Assembly (NCBI GenBank): GCA_025929535.1
Contig: JAICLZ010000012.1
Span: 1-64,000, forward strand
Direction: 5' to 3'
Length of the DNA stretch: 64,000 nucleotides
DNA from: Gemmatimonadaceae bacterium
Lineage (GTDB): Bacteria > Gemmatimonadota > Gemmatimonadetes > Gemmatimonadales > Gemmatimonadaceae
Shown here in pieces: positions 46,484 through 54,804 of this stretch. The position numbers and the translations under genes were made by a program. The notes under the pieces are model-generated. The model searched no databases. It saw only the letters and a list, made by a program, of their open reading frames with translations, and was not told the origin of the DNA. Each line of letters starts with the position of its first letter. Position 1 is the stretch's first letter.

Positions 46484-47704
46484 TCACTCGCGCGCGCGCC
46501 GCACTCGCGCATCGGTGCTCTGCGCGCCCGCGATTCCGGCTTCCGCCCCGCGCGTGAGCGTGAGAACCGAAATCTCCGCGCGCGCGCCAATGCGAAAGGG
46601 AATTCCCCAGTAATTCGTCCCGGGGCTCACGTACAGCAACGACTCCCCCTTGCGATACGCGCCCATCGCGAGCTCGAGAAACACGTTCGCGAGACTCCAT
46701 CCCGATCGGTTGAGGGACATCTGCCCCCAGTGCGTGTGTCCGCTCAGGGTGAGCGGTACGCCGGCAGCCGCGAGCGCCGGCCAGAGCGCCGGGTTGTGCG
46801 CGAGCACGATCGTGAACACGCCTTCGGGAATTCGCGAGAGCGTCGCCGCGATGTCGGGCGCGGGAACGCCCGGCCCCGCAACGCGCCCGGCCGCGGGATC
46901 ACCCGTGCCGGCGATCGCGAGCCGCACGCCCGCGTGCGCGAGAACCCGGCTCTCGTTCACGAGCAGCGTCTGCGAGAGCGCGCGCAATCGTGGCAGCACC
47001 TCGCTCCATCCTGCGTACACCTCGTGATTGCCCGGAACGATGTAGACGCCGAGCGGTGCAGCGAGATCGCCCAGAGTTTGCGAATAGATGCTCACGTCGG
47101 GCGCGAAGTCATCGATGAGATCACCGACGACCGCTATCAGATGCGGCTCCGCACGGCGGACGGCGCTCGCGACGCGTGCGAGCAGCGCGCGTGACGTGTG
47201 CGGCCCGATGTGCGTGTCGCAGACCTGCGCGATGCGAAGGCCGTCGAGCGCCTCGGGAAGCGACGGAAGCGTGATGGTGAGCGAGGTGACGACGAGCCTT
47301 CTCGAGCCCGCGTAGCCGAACAGCGCGAGCATCGTGTACACGATCGCGATCAGCGCGATCGCCTCTCGCCCGGCGCGACCGGCAGCGCCGAACGGGAGCC
47401 CGCCGATTGCTCCAACGAGGCCGCCGAGCGCGCTGAGAATGAGCAGCAGCTGCGCGTACCACATCGGGCGGAACACGCTCAGGCGGATCGCCTTGCCCGG
47501 ATAGTGGCTGCCGCCGCGGCTGCGAAAGAGCACCGCGAGCGGCACCACGGTGAGCACGAGAGCCGCTGCGATGATCGCGAGCCACCCGCCGACGACCGGC
47601 GCGAGCAGCGTCCCCACGATCACCCAGCTCCCCACGAAGACCGAGACAAACACCGTGAGCGCGGTGCGTTGCGCGCGCGCGCCGGGGGAGCGTTTGTCGC
47701 TCAC
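46484..47704 (-). CDS. Membrane metallophosphoesterase (YkuE/YaeI-like)
   Basis: The 406-residue protein has four membrane spans in the first ~155 residues, then a calcineurin-like domain. Metal motifs: CDTHIG (Asp and His; the usual Ser-Asp is Cys-Asp here), VVGDLIDD, VPGNHE, LAHNP and SGHTHWGQ. Relatives cleave phosphodiesters such as lipid A precursors or UDP sugars near the membrane. It starts at a GTG with an excellent GGAGGAG Shine-Dalgarno sequence (47709-47715). Confidence 0.9.
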   Translation of the reverse strand: MSDKRSPGARAQRTALTVFVSVFVGSWVIVGTLLAPVVGGWLAIIAAALVLTVVPLAVLFRSRGGSHYPGKAIRLSVFRPMWYAQLLLILSALGGLVGAIGGLPFGAAGRAGREAIALIAIVYTMLALFGYAGSRRLVVTSLTITLPSLPEALDGLRIAQVCDTHIGPHTSRALLARVASAVRRAEPHLIAVVGDLIDDFAPDVSIYSQTLGDLAAPLGVYIVPGNHEVYAGWSEVLPRLRALSQTLLVNESRVLAHAGVRLAIAGTGDPAAGRVAGPGVPAPDIAATLSRIPEGVFTIVLAHNPALWPALAAAGVPLTLSGHTHWGQMSLNRSGWSLANVFLELAMGAYRKGESLLYVSPGTNYWGIPFRIGARAEISVLTLTRGAEAGIAGAQSTDARVRRARE

Positions 47705-47741
47705 TCGACTCCTCCAGCGCGTGCAGCGCTGGTTGGAACCG

Positions 47742-48488
47742 CTACTTCGAAATGACGATCGGCGTGACGGCGATGTGGAGATTGTGGTTCACGCGAATGC
47801 CCGCGACCCCGTCCGTCGGGAACTTGGACTTGGGCACCGCCGCGACCAGGTTGTCGTTCACGATGAAATGCACGGTGTCGGGCGCCACGTGCGCGGTGAT
47901 CTTGTACGTCGCCTTCCCGCTCGCGTCTTCCTTCGGAATCTTCGGGTTCGCCGTCCAGTTCACGACCGTCGTCGTGTTCTCGCCGTCACGGGTCTTGATG
48001 AGGTACTCGCCCGTGCCACGAAGCACGAAATAGCCGTACTTCTGTTTGGCCGGATCCGTGAGATTCGTGCCACCCAGGAACACGCCGTAGGCCTCCGGAT
48101 GCTTCGGCTTCTCGAGCTGCTCGATCGTGGTCGAGAGCTGGTACTGCCCCTTCGCGCTGTCCTTCGCGGCAAAGGTGATGTGGGCGGGCCCGGTCTGGAT
48201 CTCCCAGCGGCCGCCATTCGACGTGTACTTGGCATCGGTGATCTTCGCGTCAGGGTGATCGGTGACGCCCGTGTATCCGGCCGGGACGCCCGTTCCGGAC
48301 GCCGACTTGTCGGCATCCATGTTCATCCCCTTCATCCCGGTGTCCGCCGGCGTGGCACCCGGTGCGGCGGCAGGTGCCGCTGCCGTTGCCGGGGCGGCGG
48401 ACGCGGTGTCCGCGGGCGTACCGTCAGCCTTTCCTTTCGCGCATGCAGCCACCAGGGCAAGCACGGTCAAACTCCAGAATTTGTACAC
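47742..48488 (-). CDS. Lipoprotein with a DUF1080-like concanavalin-type domain
   Basis: The product is 248 residues from the GTG at 48488, with GGGAGGG upstream. The signal peptide has lipobox VAAC. An Ala/Pro/Thr linker with a Met/Asp patch (DTGMKGMNMDADKSA) precedes a beta-sandwich domain (GGRWEIQTGPAHITFAAKD, YGYFVLRGTGEYLIK). The fold resembles 3-keto-disaccharide hydrolase-type DUF1080 proteins, but catalytic residues cannot be fixed. The frame extends to 48629 but lacks a signal-peptide start there. Confidence 0.75.
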   Translation of the reverse strand: MYKFWSLTVLALVAACAKGKADGTPADTASAAPATAAAPAAAPGATPADTGMKGMNMDADKSASGTGVPAGYTGVTDHPDAKITDAKYTSNGGRWEIQTGPAHITFAAKDSAKGQYQLSTTIEQLEKPKHPEAYGVFLGGTNLTDPAKQKYGYFVLRGTGEYLIKTRDGENTTTVVNWTANPKIPKEDASGKATYKITAHVAPDTVHFIVNDNLVAAVPKSKFPTDGVAGIRVNHNLHIAVTPIVISK

Positions 48489-48701
48489 GATCCCTCCCGT
48501 AGAGTGTTGTGCGACCTGACGAGAATATAGCTCGCGACAGTCGCCAAGCGACGTATCCACGTCTGGCGTGCAGACTCGCCGCGGTACATACTCACTGTGT
48601 AGCCACTGGTCGCGTGCGTCGCTGCGCATGCGTGCGACCGGACATTGCCGTGAAGGCTGCCCAGTGCAGCGGTCAACTATTCATCACGCGGAGCACAACG
48701 T

Positions 48702-49136
48702 ATGGCGACCAAGAAGAAATCGGCTCGCAAGTCGGGTTCCCGGAAAAAGAGTGCGACGAAGAAAAAGAGCGCATCCCGCAAGAGTGCGAGGAAGGGGAGC
48801 GCACGTCGTCGAGGCGGACCGCGCGCGAAAAGCTCGACCAGAAAGACCGCGCGCAAGGGCACGGGCGCAGGTCGTCGCAAGAGCGCACGCAAGTCGGGTC
48901 GCACGGCGGCGAAGAAGGCCGGCAGAAAGAAGAGCGCGACGCGCGTGAGGAGGGCCGCATCACCCAAGCGCCCGGCGACGCGGACACAGGGCACGGTCGC
49001 GCGCGTACGGCGCGTCGCCACCGAAGTCGGCACACAGGCAATGGACGCGGGGAGAACGGTCGTCGAAGAGGCGAGGGTCATGGTGGAGCGCGCCTACGAT
49101 TCCACCTCCGATGCCATCAACAAGGTCACCTCGTAG
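48702..49136 (+). CDS. Lys/Arg-rich histone H1-like protein with a helical C-terminus
   Basis: This is a 144-residue protein. Residues 1-100 are runs of KKSARKSG-, KKKSA- and RKTARKG-type units, fitting an unfolded DNA- or RNA-binding tail. Residues 100-144 switch to an amphipathic helix (TEVGTQAMDAGRTVVEEARV) of a style seen in YtxH/LEA-like helical proteins. It could condense nucleoid DNA or bind ribosomal or polyphosphate partners. GGAG precedes the ATG. Its basic block resembles the tail of the protein at 18382-19053. Confidence 0.78.
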   Translation: MATKKKSARKSGSRKKSATKKKSASRKSARKGSARRRGGPRAKSSTRKTARKGTGAGRRKSARKSGRTAAKKAGRKKSATRVRRAASPKRPATRTQGTVARVRRVATEVGTQAMDAGRTVVEEARVMVERAYDSTSDAINKVTS

Positions 49137-49151
49137 GATCAGGTGATCGCG

Positions 49152-49180
49152 ATCGCGTGACCGCTGCACGGTCACGCGGT
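49152..49180 (+). terminator. Hairpin between convergent genes
   Basis: CGCGTGACCG (49154-49163) and CGGTCACGCG (49169-49178) pair perfectly around a 5-base loop. It is 17 bases after the histone-like gene stop. Only a short GGTTTGG follows, so termination is moderate. Confidence 0.55.
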
Positions 49181-49200
49181 TTGGCGAACGGGGGCAGCGC

Positions 49201-50100
49201 TCATGCTGTCCCCTTTTCGTGGTCGTTCGCGGCGTGCGCGAGCCACTCGCTCACCAGCGCCGCCACTCGCTCGCGACAGAAATCCACGGTCAGCACGTGG
49301 CCGCATCCACTCAGCATCTCGAGCTTCTTCGTTGGCGCGCCGAGGAGTGCGAACGCACGCCTGGCGACATTCTCGGTGATCCGGTTGTCCTCGCGCGACT
49401 GCACATAGAGCGTCGGCGCCGTGATGCGCGCGAGCGACGCGCGCGCGACATCCGCTACGCGCACGAGCTCTCGCACCAGCTGCGGTGTCGTCGCGCCGTA
49501 CGCGAGCGCCTCTTCGCGCGCCGCGGGATCCAGAATCGATTGCGCGCCTTCGCCGCCCACGTAGGGAAGCACCATCCCGATCGCGGGTGCCGCGCGCACC
49601 AGCACGCGGTACAGCAGCGGTGCCTCGATGTATGGCGCGAGGAGCACCAGGGCCGCGAGCTCCGGCTCTTCCGCGGCGACCGCCGCGGCCAGCGCGCCGC
49701 CAAGGGACAGCCCGACGAGCGCGACGCGCGCGTGCCGCGCCCGCATCGCGGCGTGTGCGGCGCGCGCCGCGGCGAGCCACTCACTCCCGTTCGACGAGGC
49801 GAACTCCCTGAGCGTGCGACCGTGCCCGGGAAGCAGCGGCACATCCACATCCAGTCCGGCAGCGCACAGCGTCCGTGCGAGCGACGCGAGCGTCTGCGGC
49901 GTGTCGCCGAAGCCGTGCAGCAGCACCACGCCCATCGGAGCGCCGGGAGCCGTGAGCGCGAGCGGCTCCGCGCCCGTGATGATGCCTCGCGGTCCCGGAG
50001 GAAGACGCGAGGCCACCAGCCGCTCGACGCGGCCGCGATGCCACATCCGCCAGATCCAGAGGGCGACTGCGGTCGCGAGTATTCCGGTGAGCACCATCAT
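49201..50100 (-). CDS. Alpha/beta hydrolase (carboxylesterase/lipase-type)
   Basis: The 299-residue protein has an N-terminal hydrophobic anchor (VLTGILATAVALWIW). The nucleophile elbow is GLSLGG, the Asp lies in QSREDNRI and the His in GCGHVLTVD. VLLHGFGDTP gives the oxyanion hole. It is close to thermophilic carboxylesterase and monoacylglycerol-lipase-like enzymes. It probably hydrolyses acyl esters at the membrane. The ATG at 50100 is followed at once by a second ATG. Confidence 0.88.
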   Translation of the reverse strand: MMVLTGILATAVALWIWRMWHRGRVERLVASRLPPGPRGIITGAEPLALTAPGAPMGVVLLHGFGDTPQTLASLARTLCAAGLDVDVPLLPGHGRTLREFASSNGSEWLAAARAAHAAMRARHARVALVGLSLGGALAAAVAAEEPELAALVLLAPYIEAPLLYRVLVRAAPAIGMVLPYVGGEGAQSILDPAAREEALAYGATTPQLVRELVRVADVARASLARITAPTLYVQSREDNRITENVARRAFALLGAPTKKLEMLSGCGHVLTVDFCRERVAALVSEWLAHAANDHEKGTA

Positions 50101-50120
50101 GCTCGCGGTGCGGACGCGGC

Positions 50121-50166
50121 CACAAAAGAAACGGGGGCGGAAGCCGTCAGGCTGCCGACCCCCGTT
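50121..50166 (-). terminator. Intrinsic terminator after homoserine kinase
   Basis: On the minus strand the arms AACGGGGG / CCCCCGTT close a stem with an inner CGG/CCG extension, followed by TTTCTTTTG. It ends the thrB transcript before the hydrolase gene. The 228-base gap 50101-50328 has no other supported gene; a 61-codon frame there is composition noise. Confidence 0.7.
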
Positions 50167-50328
50167 CTCGCATCCCCCCCACGAGGACGCAATTCACGTA
50201 CATCGATGTCGGCCCCGGCTCGCGTCCCCAACGCTCCACCGGTGCGCTCCATCTCTCGCGCAGCCACTTTGCAACTCCCGCGCCACGGCGTTCGAAATGC
50301 CCCTCGAGATGCCCCCCCGCTCGGTCGC

Positions 50329-51258
50329 TCACGCAACGACGTAAAATCCCTTCACTCGCTGCGCGCTCGCGAACGCCGTCGCGGCTACACCCGTCAGCTG
50401 CCAGGCATGCGCCATTGCCGCACCCACCGCATCAGCCTTCTCGGCGCGCGTCACCGCGAGCATGGAGGAGCCCGCGCCGCTGAGCGTCACGCCGATCGCG
50501 CCCGACTCCATGGCGGCGGCCGCCACCGCATCGAAGCCGCGCACCAGCCGCCGGCGATGCGGAACGTGCAGCACATCATCGAGCGCCGCGGAAAGCATCG
50601 CCTCGTCCGCCGTTGCGAGCCCTCGCACGAGCGCCGCGCCCTTTGCCGCCGCCTGTACCGCCGTCACGTGCGGCACGACGTTTGGCAGCGCCTCGCGCGC
50701 GCGCCGCGTCTCCAGCACGAACTCCGGAACCGCGAACACGAAGGCGAGTGATGGATGCACCTCGAGCGGTGAGACGATCACCTTGCCCGCGTGGGTGAGC
50801 GCGAGCGTCGCGCCACCGAACACCGATGGACACACGTTGTCCGGATGTCCCTCGAGCGCCGTTCCGACCTCCGCGATCCCGAAGGAGTCGAGCCGCAGCG
50901 AAAGCATCTCGTTCGCGAGCGCCGCCCCCGCAACGAACGCCGCTGCCGACGACCCCAGCCCCCGCCCGACAGGGATCTCCGAGCTGACGGTGAATCGCAG
51001 CCGCTCGGGCAAGGGCACCTTCTTCGCTCCCACCGCCGCCCGGAAGGCCAGGTAGATCGCGTCCTGCGAATCGCGCGTATTCAGCGATGCGAGCGTTCCG
51101 GAACGCTCGAACTCGGGCTCCGCGGTGCCGGTATTGGCCTGCCGCACCGACGCCGTGAGCCAGCGATCCACAGCGACCCCCACGCAGTCGAAGCCTCCAC
51201 CCAGATTCGCAGCGGAGGCAGGCACTCGTACGGTAGCGATGCGATCGGAAGCAGTCAC
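50329..51258 (-). CDS. thrB: Homoserine kinase
   Basis: The 309-residue GHMP kinase has motif 1 VPASAANLGGGFDCVG, the ATP loop PVGRGLGSSAAAF (about 87-99) and the C-terminal GVTLSGAGSS motif 3. It phosphorylates homoserine on the way to threonine. No thrA or thrC is adjacent. The GTG start has no Shine-Dalgarno sequence; instead a TAGCCT box lies six bases upstream (see the promoter). Confidence 0.95.
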   Translation of the reverse strand: MTASDRIATVRVPASAANLGGGFDCVGVAVDRWLTASVRQANTGTAEPEFERSGTLASLNTRDSQDAIYLAFRAAVGAKKVPLPERLRFTVSSEIPVGRGLGSSAAAFVAGAALANEMLSLRLDSFGIAEVGTALEGHPDNVCPSVFGGATLALTHAGKVIVSPLEVHPSLAFVFAVPEFVLETRRAREALPNVVPHVTAVQAAAKGAALVRGLATADEAMLSAALDDVLHVPHRRRLVRGFDAVAAAAMESGAIGVTLSGAGSSMLAVTRAEKADAVGAAMAHAWQLTGVAATAFASAQRVKGFYVVA

Positions 51259-51293
51259 GCGAGAAGGCTAACCTTGCAGCGTCGCGGCGTGAA
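51259..51293 (-). promoter_or_regulatory. thrB: Predicted leaderless promoter of thrB
   Basis: On the minus strand TTCACG (51293-51288), a 17-base spacer and TAGCCT (51270-51265) precede the GTG by six bases. The predicted start of transcription coincides with the G of GTG. Confidence 0.5.
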
Positions 51294-51319
51294 GCGCGCG
51301 CCACGAGCGGATCCGCCGT

Positions 51320-52057
51320 CTATGCCTCCTGCCCAACTCCGGCGCTCACCGATCCGTTCTCGTCGAAATCGGCCATCGGCGGCCTAGTTGCGGGCGCGAG
51401 CCGCATCACGAGTTTGTCGAGATCGGAGATGAAGAGGCCGCCCCCCTCGCGACGCACCAGCCCTTCGGCACAGAGCCGGCCAAGCACGAGCGAGATCGAT
51501 TCGCGTGTGGCGCCCACCAACTCACCGAGAAGGCGGCGCGGCACCGCCGGGATAGCCGAACCCGTGCGCGTGTCGTGGCTCTGCGCGAGCCTCACGAGAG
51601 CCGCAATGAGACGCTGCTCGACGGTGAGCATCGCGTGCTGGCCGAACTTCATCAGCAGGGCGGTTCGCTCAGCCATGATTTGTCGCAACAGTATCAGCGC
51701 AGTGGCCGGTTGCTCTCGCAACATTGCGCTGAACCGCGTTGAGCTGAGGTGCAGCGTTTCGCTCTCCTCCTCAGCCCTGGCCTGACTCGCGTACACGGCG
51801 GAGCCTTCGAGCCCCTCCCCCCCGAATGTCTCTCCCGGCGTGGCCACCCACGGCACGAAGCTGCGCCCCGCCCCCACCTGATTTCTCAGCACCACCTGTC
51901 CACGCAAAACCAGAAAGATGCCGTCCGCCGCCGCTCCCTGCTCGTAGATCGTGAATCCAGCGGGCCAGGAGGTGCGGGCTCCGAAAGCGGCAATTTGATC
52001 CCGTTGCTCCCGAGCGATGCGAGTGATTTCTTTCATCGAGACCGTCGATGTAGCCAT
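51320..52057 (-). CDS. Crp/Fnr-family transcriptional regulator
   Basis: The product is 245 residues from the ATG at 52057. A cyclic-nucleotide-binding-like beta-roll spans about 15-130 (FTIYEQGAAADGIFLVLRGQ), with a long dimer helix and then a winged helix near 160-215 (LLGELVGATRESISLVLGRL). It lacks the N-terminal Cys set of FNR, so it does not hold an Fe-S cluster of that type. The tail after the helix-turn-helix (about 30 residues) is low-complexity. It is divergent from the [FeFe]-hydrogenase-like gene, with 127 bases between starts, and is its most likely regulator. The frame stays open to 52333, antisense to that gene. Confidence 0.9.
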   Translation of the reverse strand: MATSTVSMKEITRIAREQRDQIAAFGARTSWPAGFTIYEQGAAADGIFLVLRGQVVLRNQVGAGRSFVPWVATPGETFGGEGLEGSAVYASQARAEEESETLHLSSTRFSAMLREQPATALILLRQIMAERTALLMKFGQHAMLTVEQRLIAALVRLAQSHDTRTGSAIPAVPRRLLGELVGATRESISLVLGRLCAEGLVRREGGGLFISDLDKLVMRLAPATRPPMADFDENGSVSAGVGQEA

Positions 52058-52184
52058 GGCACACCAGTTTTGCCTGAGCATCGCACGCTGGCAACCATGC
52101 CGCATGTCGGTCTGCCCTAGCGCAATGTACGGGCCGTAAAGTGAGCGGGCACAGCGGTTTCCCTCATTTCCTGATCTGCCGAAA

Positions 52185-53450
52185 ATGCCCAGCGCAGCAC
52201 GCGAGATGCCGCATGTGGGAACCCCGTTCATCATCCTCGGCGCCGACGCCGTGCTCGCCGCATTGCCGGCATCGCCGGTGCAATTGGCCCATGCCTGCCA
52301 GGCCTTGGGATTCGAGCTCGCCGCCCCCGCCACCTGGGGCGACGAGCTGATCGCCGAGCGCTGCCTCCAGCGGCTGGCCGGCTACGAGCACCCGACTGCC
52401 GTCATGTGCAGCTGCCCCCTCGTCACCGAACGCCTCACCCGTTCGAGCGCGCTGCTCGAGCCCTTCATGCTCACCTTCAGCTCTCCGCCCGTGGCGACCG
52501 CGCGCTATCTCCGCGGTGCGTACGAGGGCCAGCAACTCCACATCACGTACGTGGGCGCGTGTCCCGGCGCCAAAGACGACTCGATCGACGCGCGTATGCG
52601 CCCCGCCGAGCTGCTCGAGGCGTTCGTCGAGAACGGGATCGTGCTCGGCGCGCAGCCGAAGAGCTTCGATGCGCTCGTCCCGCTCGACCGGCGACGCTTC
52701 TATTCACTGCCCGGCGGGACCCCTGCGGCCGATCATGTCGAGCGAAGCGCGCATCGCTCGCTCATCGAGCTCGCGGGCGACGATGTGGTGCTGGAGCTCA
52801 CGCAACAGCTCATGGAGCACACGCCTGCCCTTCTCGACCTCTCGGTGCCGCTCGGCTGCGCGTGCGCCGGCGCGGGTGAGCACGCGCTCAACGGCAAGCC
52901 GCGTGCGGCGCTCCTGCTCCACGAGCCCCCGCGCGCGCGACAGAAGGTGCTCGATCCCTCGCTGCGCGTGGATGTCACCCAAACGCTGAGCGAAGCCTGC
53001 GCACTTCACGCCACTGCGCCCGAGGAGCCGCTCGAGGTCGAGGCGCAGGCGGCGGCAGATGCGATGCCCGTGTGCGAGGATGGAGAGGTGCCGCCACCGG
53101 ATCTTGCGAGCGACCGCGTCTCGCCCGAAGCGACGATCATTCGAGGTCGCTCGGTCACGTTCCGATCCGCAGCCTCGGCGCCCCGCTATGCCACCGACAG
53201 CGGAGCGATGGTGCCGCGCGCGTCGCTGGCCGTGTTGCGCCGAACGCTCGCGCGCATGACGAAACACACGGCTCAGCGTCAGCCGAGGCTCGCGCGCGCG
53301 CGACGTGACCGTTCGGTCGAGCTTCGTGAAGGATTGGGCGGCCAAGGATCAGACACGCCGCACTGGCTCGCGATCGGAGCGGCCGATCTCCCACGGCCCG
53401 TTCCACCTCCTCCGGCGCGGCACCGGCCGCGCGCCATGCTGGAGCTGTAG
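52185..53450 (+). CDS. [FeFe]-hydrogenase large-subunit C-domain-like protein
   Basis: The product is 421 residues. Residues 15-240 follow the C-terminal domain of iron-only hydrogenases: LAHACQALGFELAAPATWGDE, the L1-like CSCP (Cys75, Cys77), FSSPPVATARYLRGAY, and the L2-like GACPGAK (Cys126, Lys130). An L3-like LGCACAGAGE has Cys225 and Cys227. The canonical L3 CxxxC is replaced by CxC, and there is no N-terminal ferredoxin domain, so a classical H-cluster is doubtful. Residues about 290-421 are Arg/Pro-rich and disordered. It may be a sensor or redox protein. ATGs at 52185 or 52206 can serve as the start. The family match is from motif pattern only. Confidence 0.65.
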   Translation: MPSAAREMPHVGTPFIILGADAVLAALPASPVQLAHACQALGFELAAPATWGDELIAERCLQRLAGYEHPTAVMCSCPLVTERLTRSSALLEPFMLTFSSPPVATARYLRGAYEGQQLHITYVGACPGAKDDSIDARMRPAELLEAFVENGIVLGAQPKSFDALVPLDRRRFYSLPGGTPAADHVERSAHRSLIELAGDDVVLELTQQLMEHTPALLDLSVPLGCACAGAGEHALNGKPRAALLLHEPPRARQKVLDPSLRVDVTQTLSEACALHATAPEEPLEVEAQAAADAMPVCEDGEVPPPDLASDRVSPEATIIRGRSVTFRSAASAPRYATDSGAMVPRASLAVLRRTLARMTKHTAQRQPRLARARRDRSVELREGLGGQGSDTPHWLAIGAADLPRPVPPPPARHRPRAMLEL

Positions 53451-53456
53451 CGCGCC

Positions 53457-54083
53457 CTAGAGGTTGAGCGCCTCGCGTGCTCCCGTGATCACGAACTGCG
53501 TCGCGACCGCGGCGAGCAACAGCCCCATGATCCGCGTCATCACGCGAATCCCCGTCTGCCCCATTATGGTGACCAGCCGGTCGCCGGCTCGGAGCGTGAG
53601 CCAGCAGATCAAGGCCGTGAGCCACACGGATCCATAGACGGCGATGTTCCCGGCGATCGTGTGCGACTGGCCCGCGAGCACCATCACGGTGGAGATCGCG
53701 CCGGGCCCGGCGAGCATCGGCATCGCGAGCGGCGTGAGCGCGACATCCTCCTTCTCCTGTCCCTCCACGATCTCCTCGGTGCCCTCCTGCGTCGTGCGCT
53801 GGCCCCGAAGCATGTCCATCGCAACGAGCCAGAGAATCAGCCCGCCCGCGATGCGGAACGCCGGAAGCGTGATGCCGAATATCTTGAAGATCCCCGCCCC
53901 CGCGATCCCGAACACCGTCATGAGCAGCCCTGCGGCGATGCACGCGCGGAGCGCCGTTCGGTGCCGCTGCTGCATCGACTGTCCCTGCGTGATCACGAGG
54001 TAGGTCGGAATCACGGCCACGGGATCGACAATGAACAGCAGCGAAGTGAAGGTGACGAGCGCGAACTGCAGGTAGCCCGTCAT
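53457..54083 (-). CDS. MarC-family integral membrane protein
   Basis: The 208-residue protein has six membrane helices and the family pattern FIVDPVAVIPTYLVIT near residue 17 and LAMPMLAGPGAISTVMVL near 120. MarC/UPF0056 proteins have no firm function and are not proven drug exporters. The start overlaps the Smr-domain gene stop by four bases, so both are made from one transcript. Confidence 0.92.
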   Translation of the reverse strand: MTGYLQFALVTFTSLLFIVDPVAVIPTYLVITQGQSMQQRHRTALRACIAAGLLMTVFGIAGAGIFKIFGITLPAFRIAGGLILWLVAMDMLRGQRTTQEGTEEIVEGQEKEDVALTPLAMPMLAGPGAISTVMVLAGQSHTIAGNIAVYGSVWLTALICWLTLRAGDRLVTIMGQTGIRVMTRIMGLLLAAVATQFVITGAREALNL

Positions 54084-54688
54084 CGATCGTCGTACTCGTG
54101 CAGCGCCGCGCGCAGTGCGTCGCGCAGGCGCTGCTCGCGATCGCTCCCTTCAGGCACGCTCGGCGCCGTCGCCGCGAATTGCTCGAGCATTTCGTGCTCG
54201 ACGAAGTCCGCCGTGGGTTCCACGCCGAGCTCCTCGATGGAGCGCTGCGCCAGACGCCGCAGCAGCACGCGCGTCTCGGGCTCGAGCGCCGCGAGCCGCT
54301 CCGGATCGCGCGGCGGCAGCTCGTGCGGATTGCGTGAGCGCCGAGGCGCATCGCGAACGGCAGTGAGCTTCGCGAACGTGACGACGAACGACCCGGGCGT
54401 GTGCTCGCTCACATCGCTGATCACGCCGTGCCGGCGAAGCGATGCAAAGAGCTGCACGACGGCTGCACGCACGACGGACACGCCATCCGGACTGTTGTTT
54501 CCGCGCCCGGTGATCACGAGCGCCTCGACCGCGCGACTCATCTGTCGCTCACGCAGCCAGTTCTCGGCGCGCCGCACTGCCTGCTCACGCGATGGATGAT
54601 GCGTGCGCAGATTGAGCGTGCGATCGGCGCCAAAGCGCATCTCGTCGAACGCCTGATGAAGTGAGGGTGCCTTGTGGCTCCTGCGCAT
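54080..54688 (-). CDS. Smr-domain protein
   Basis: This is a 202-residue protein. Residues about 25-110 form an Smr-like fold: the first motif is LNLRTHHPSREQAV, varied from LDLHG; the second is VITGRGNNSPDGVSVVRAAV, the TGxGxxS loop; the end is SFVVTF. Smr domains nick or bind DNA, or act on RNA. The C-terminal half is Arg/Glu-rich helical and unassigned. No Shine-Dalgarno sequence is present; a promoter with -10 five bases before the ATG implies a leaderless mRNA. Confidence 0.78.
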   Translation of the reverse strand: MRRSHKAPSLHQAFDEMRFGADRTLNLRTHHPSREQAVRRAENWLRERQMSRAVEALVITGRGNNSPDGVSVVRAAVVQLFASLRRHGVISDVSEHTPGSFVVTFAKLTAVRDAPRRSRNPHELPPRDPERLAALEPETRVLLRRLAQRSIEELGVEPTADFVEHEMLEQFAATAPSVPEGSDREQRLRDALRAALHEYDDR

Positions 54689-54722
54689 GCAGGAAGCTAC
54701 AGTCGTCGTGCGTTTCTGTCAG
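54689..54722 (-). promoter_or_regulatory. Predicted leaderless promoter of the Smr-domain gene
   Basis: On the minus strand CTGACA (54722-54717), a 17-base spacer and TAGCTT (54699-54694) are followed by five bases and the ATG at 54688. Confidence 0.55.
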
Positions 54723-54743
54723 CGGCACGCGCGGCCGGCAGAA

Positions 54744-54784
54744 ACAAAAAAACGAGCCGCCTTCGCGAGGAAGGAGGCTCGTTT
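54744..54784 (-). terminator. Intrinsic terminator of the first beta-barrel gene
   Basis: AACGAGCC and GGCTCGTT close a stem with an inner CCTTC/GAAGG extension. On the minus strand it is followed by a T7 run. It lies about 20 bases after the stop at 54805. Confidence 0.9.
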
Positions 54785-54804
54785 CTGTTGCCGTATGGCG
54801 TGAT

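Noticed and set aside
47714-47732. CCAGCGC/GCGCTGG hairpin before the metallophosphoesterase gene
   Set aside because: Short GC hairpin with no T run, partly on the ribosome site; no support for a defined role.
50147-50332. 61-codon frame in the thrB/hydrolase gap
   Set aside because: It runs through an intrinsic terminator and has no ribosome site or conserved look.
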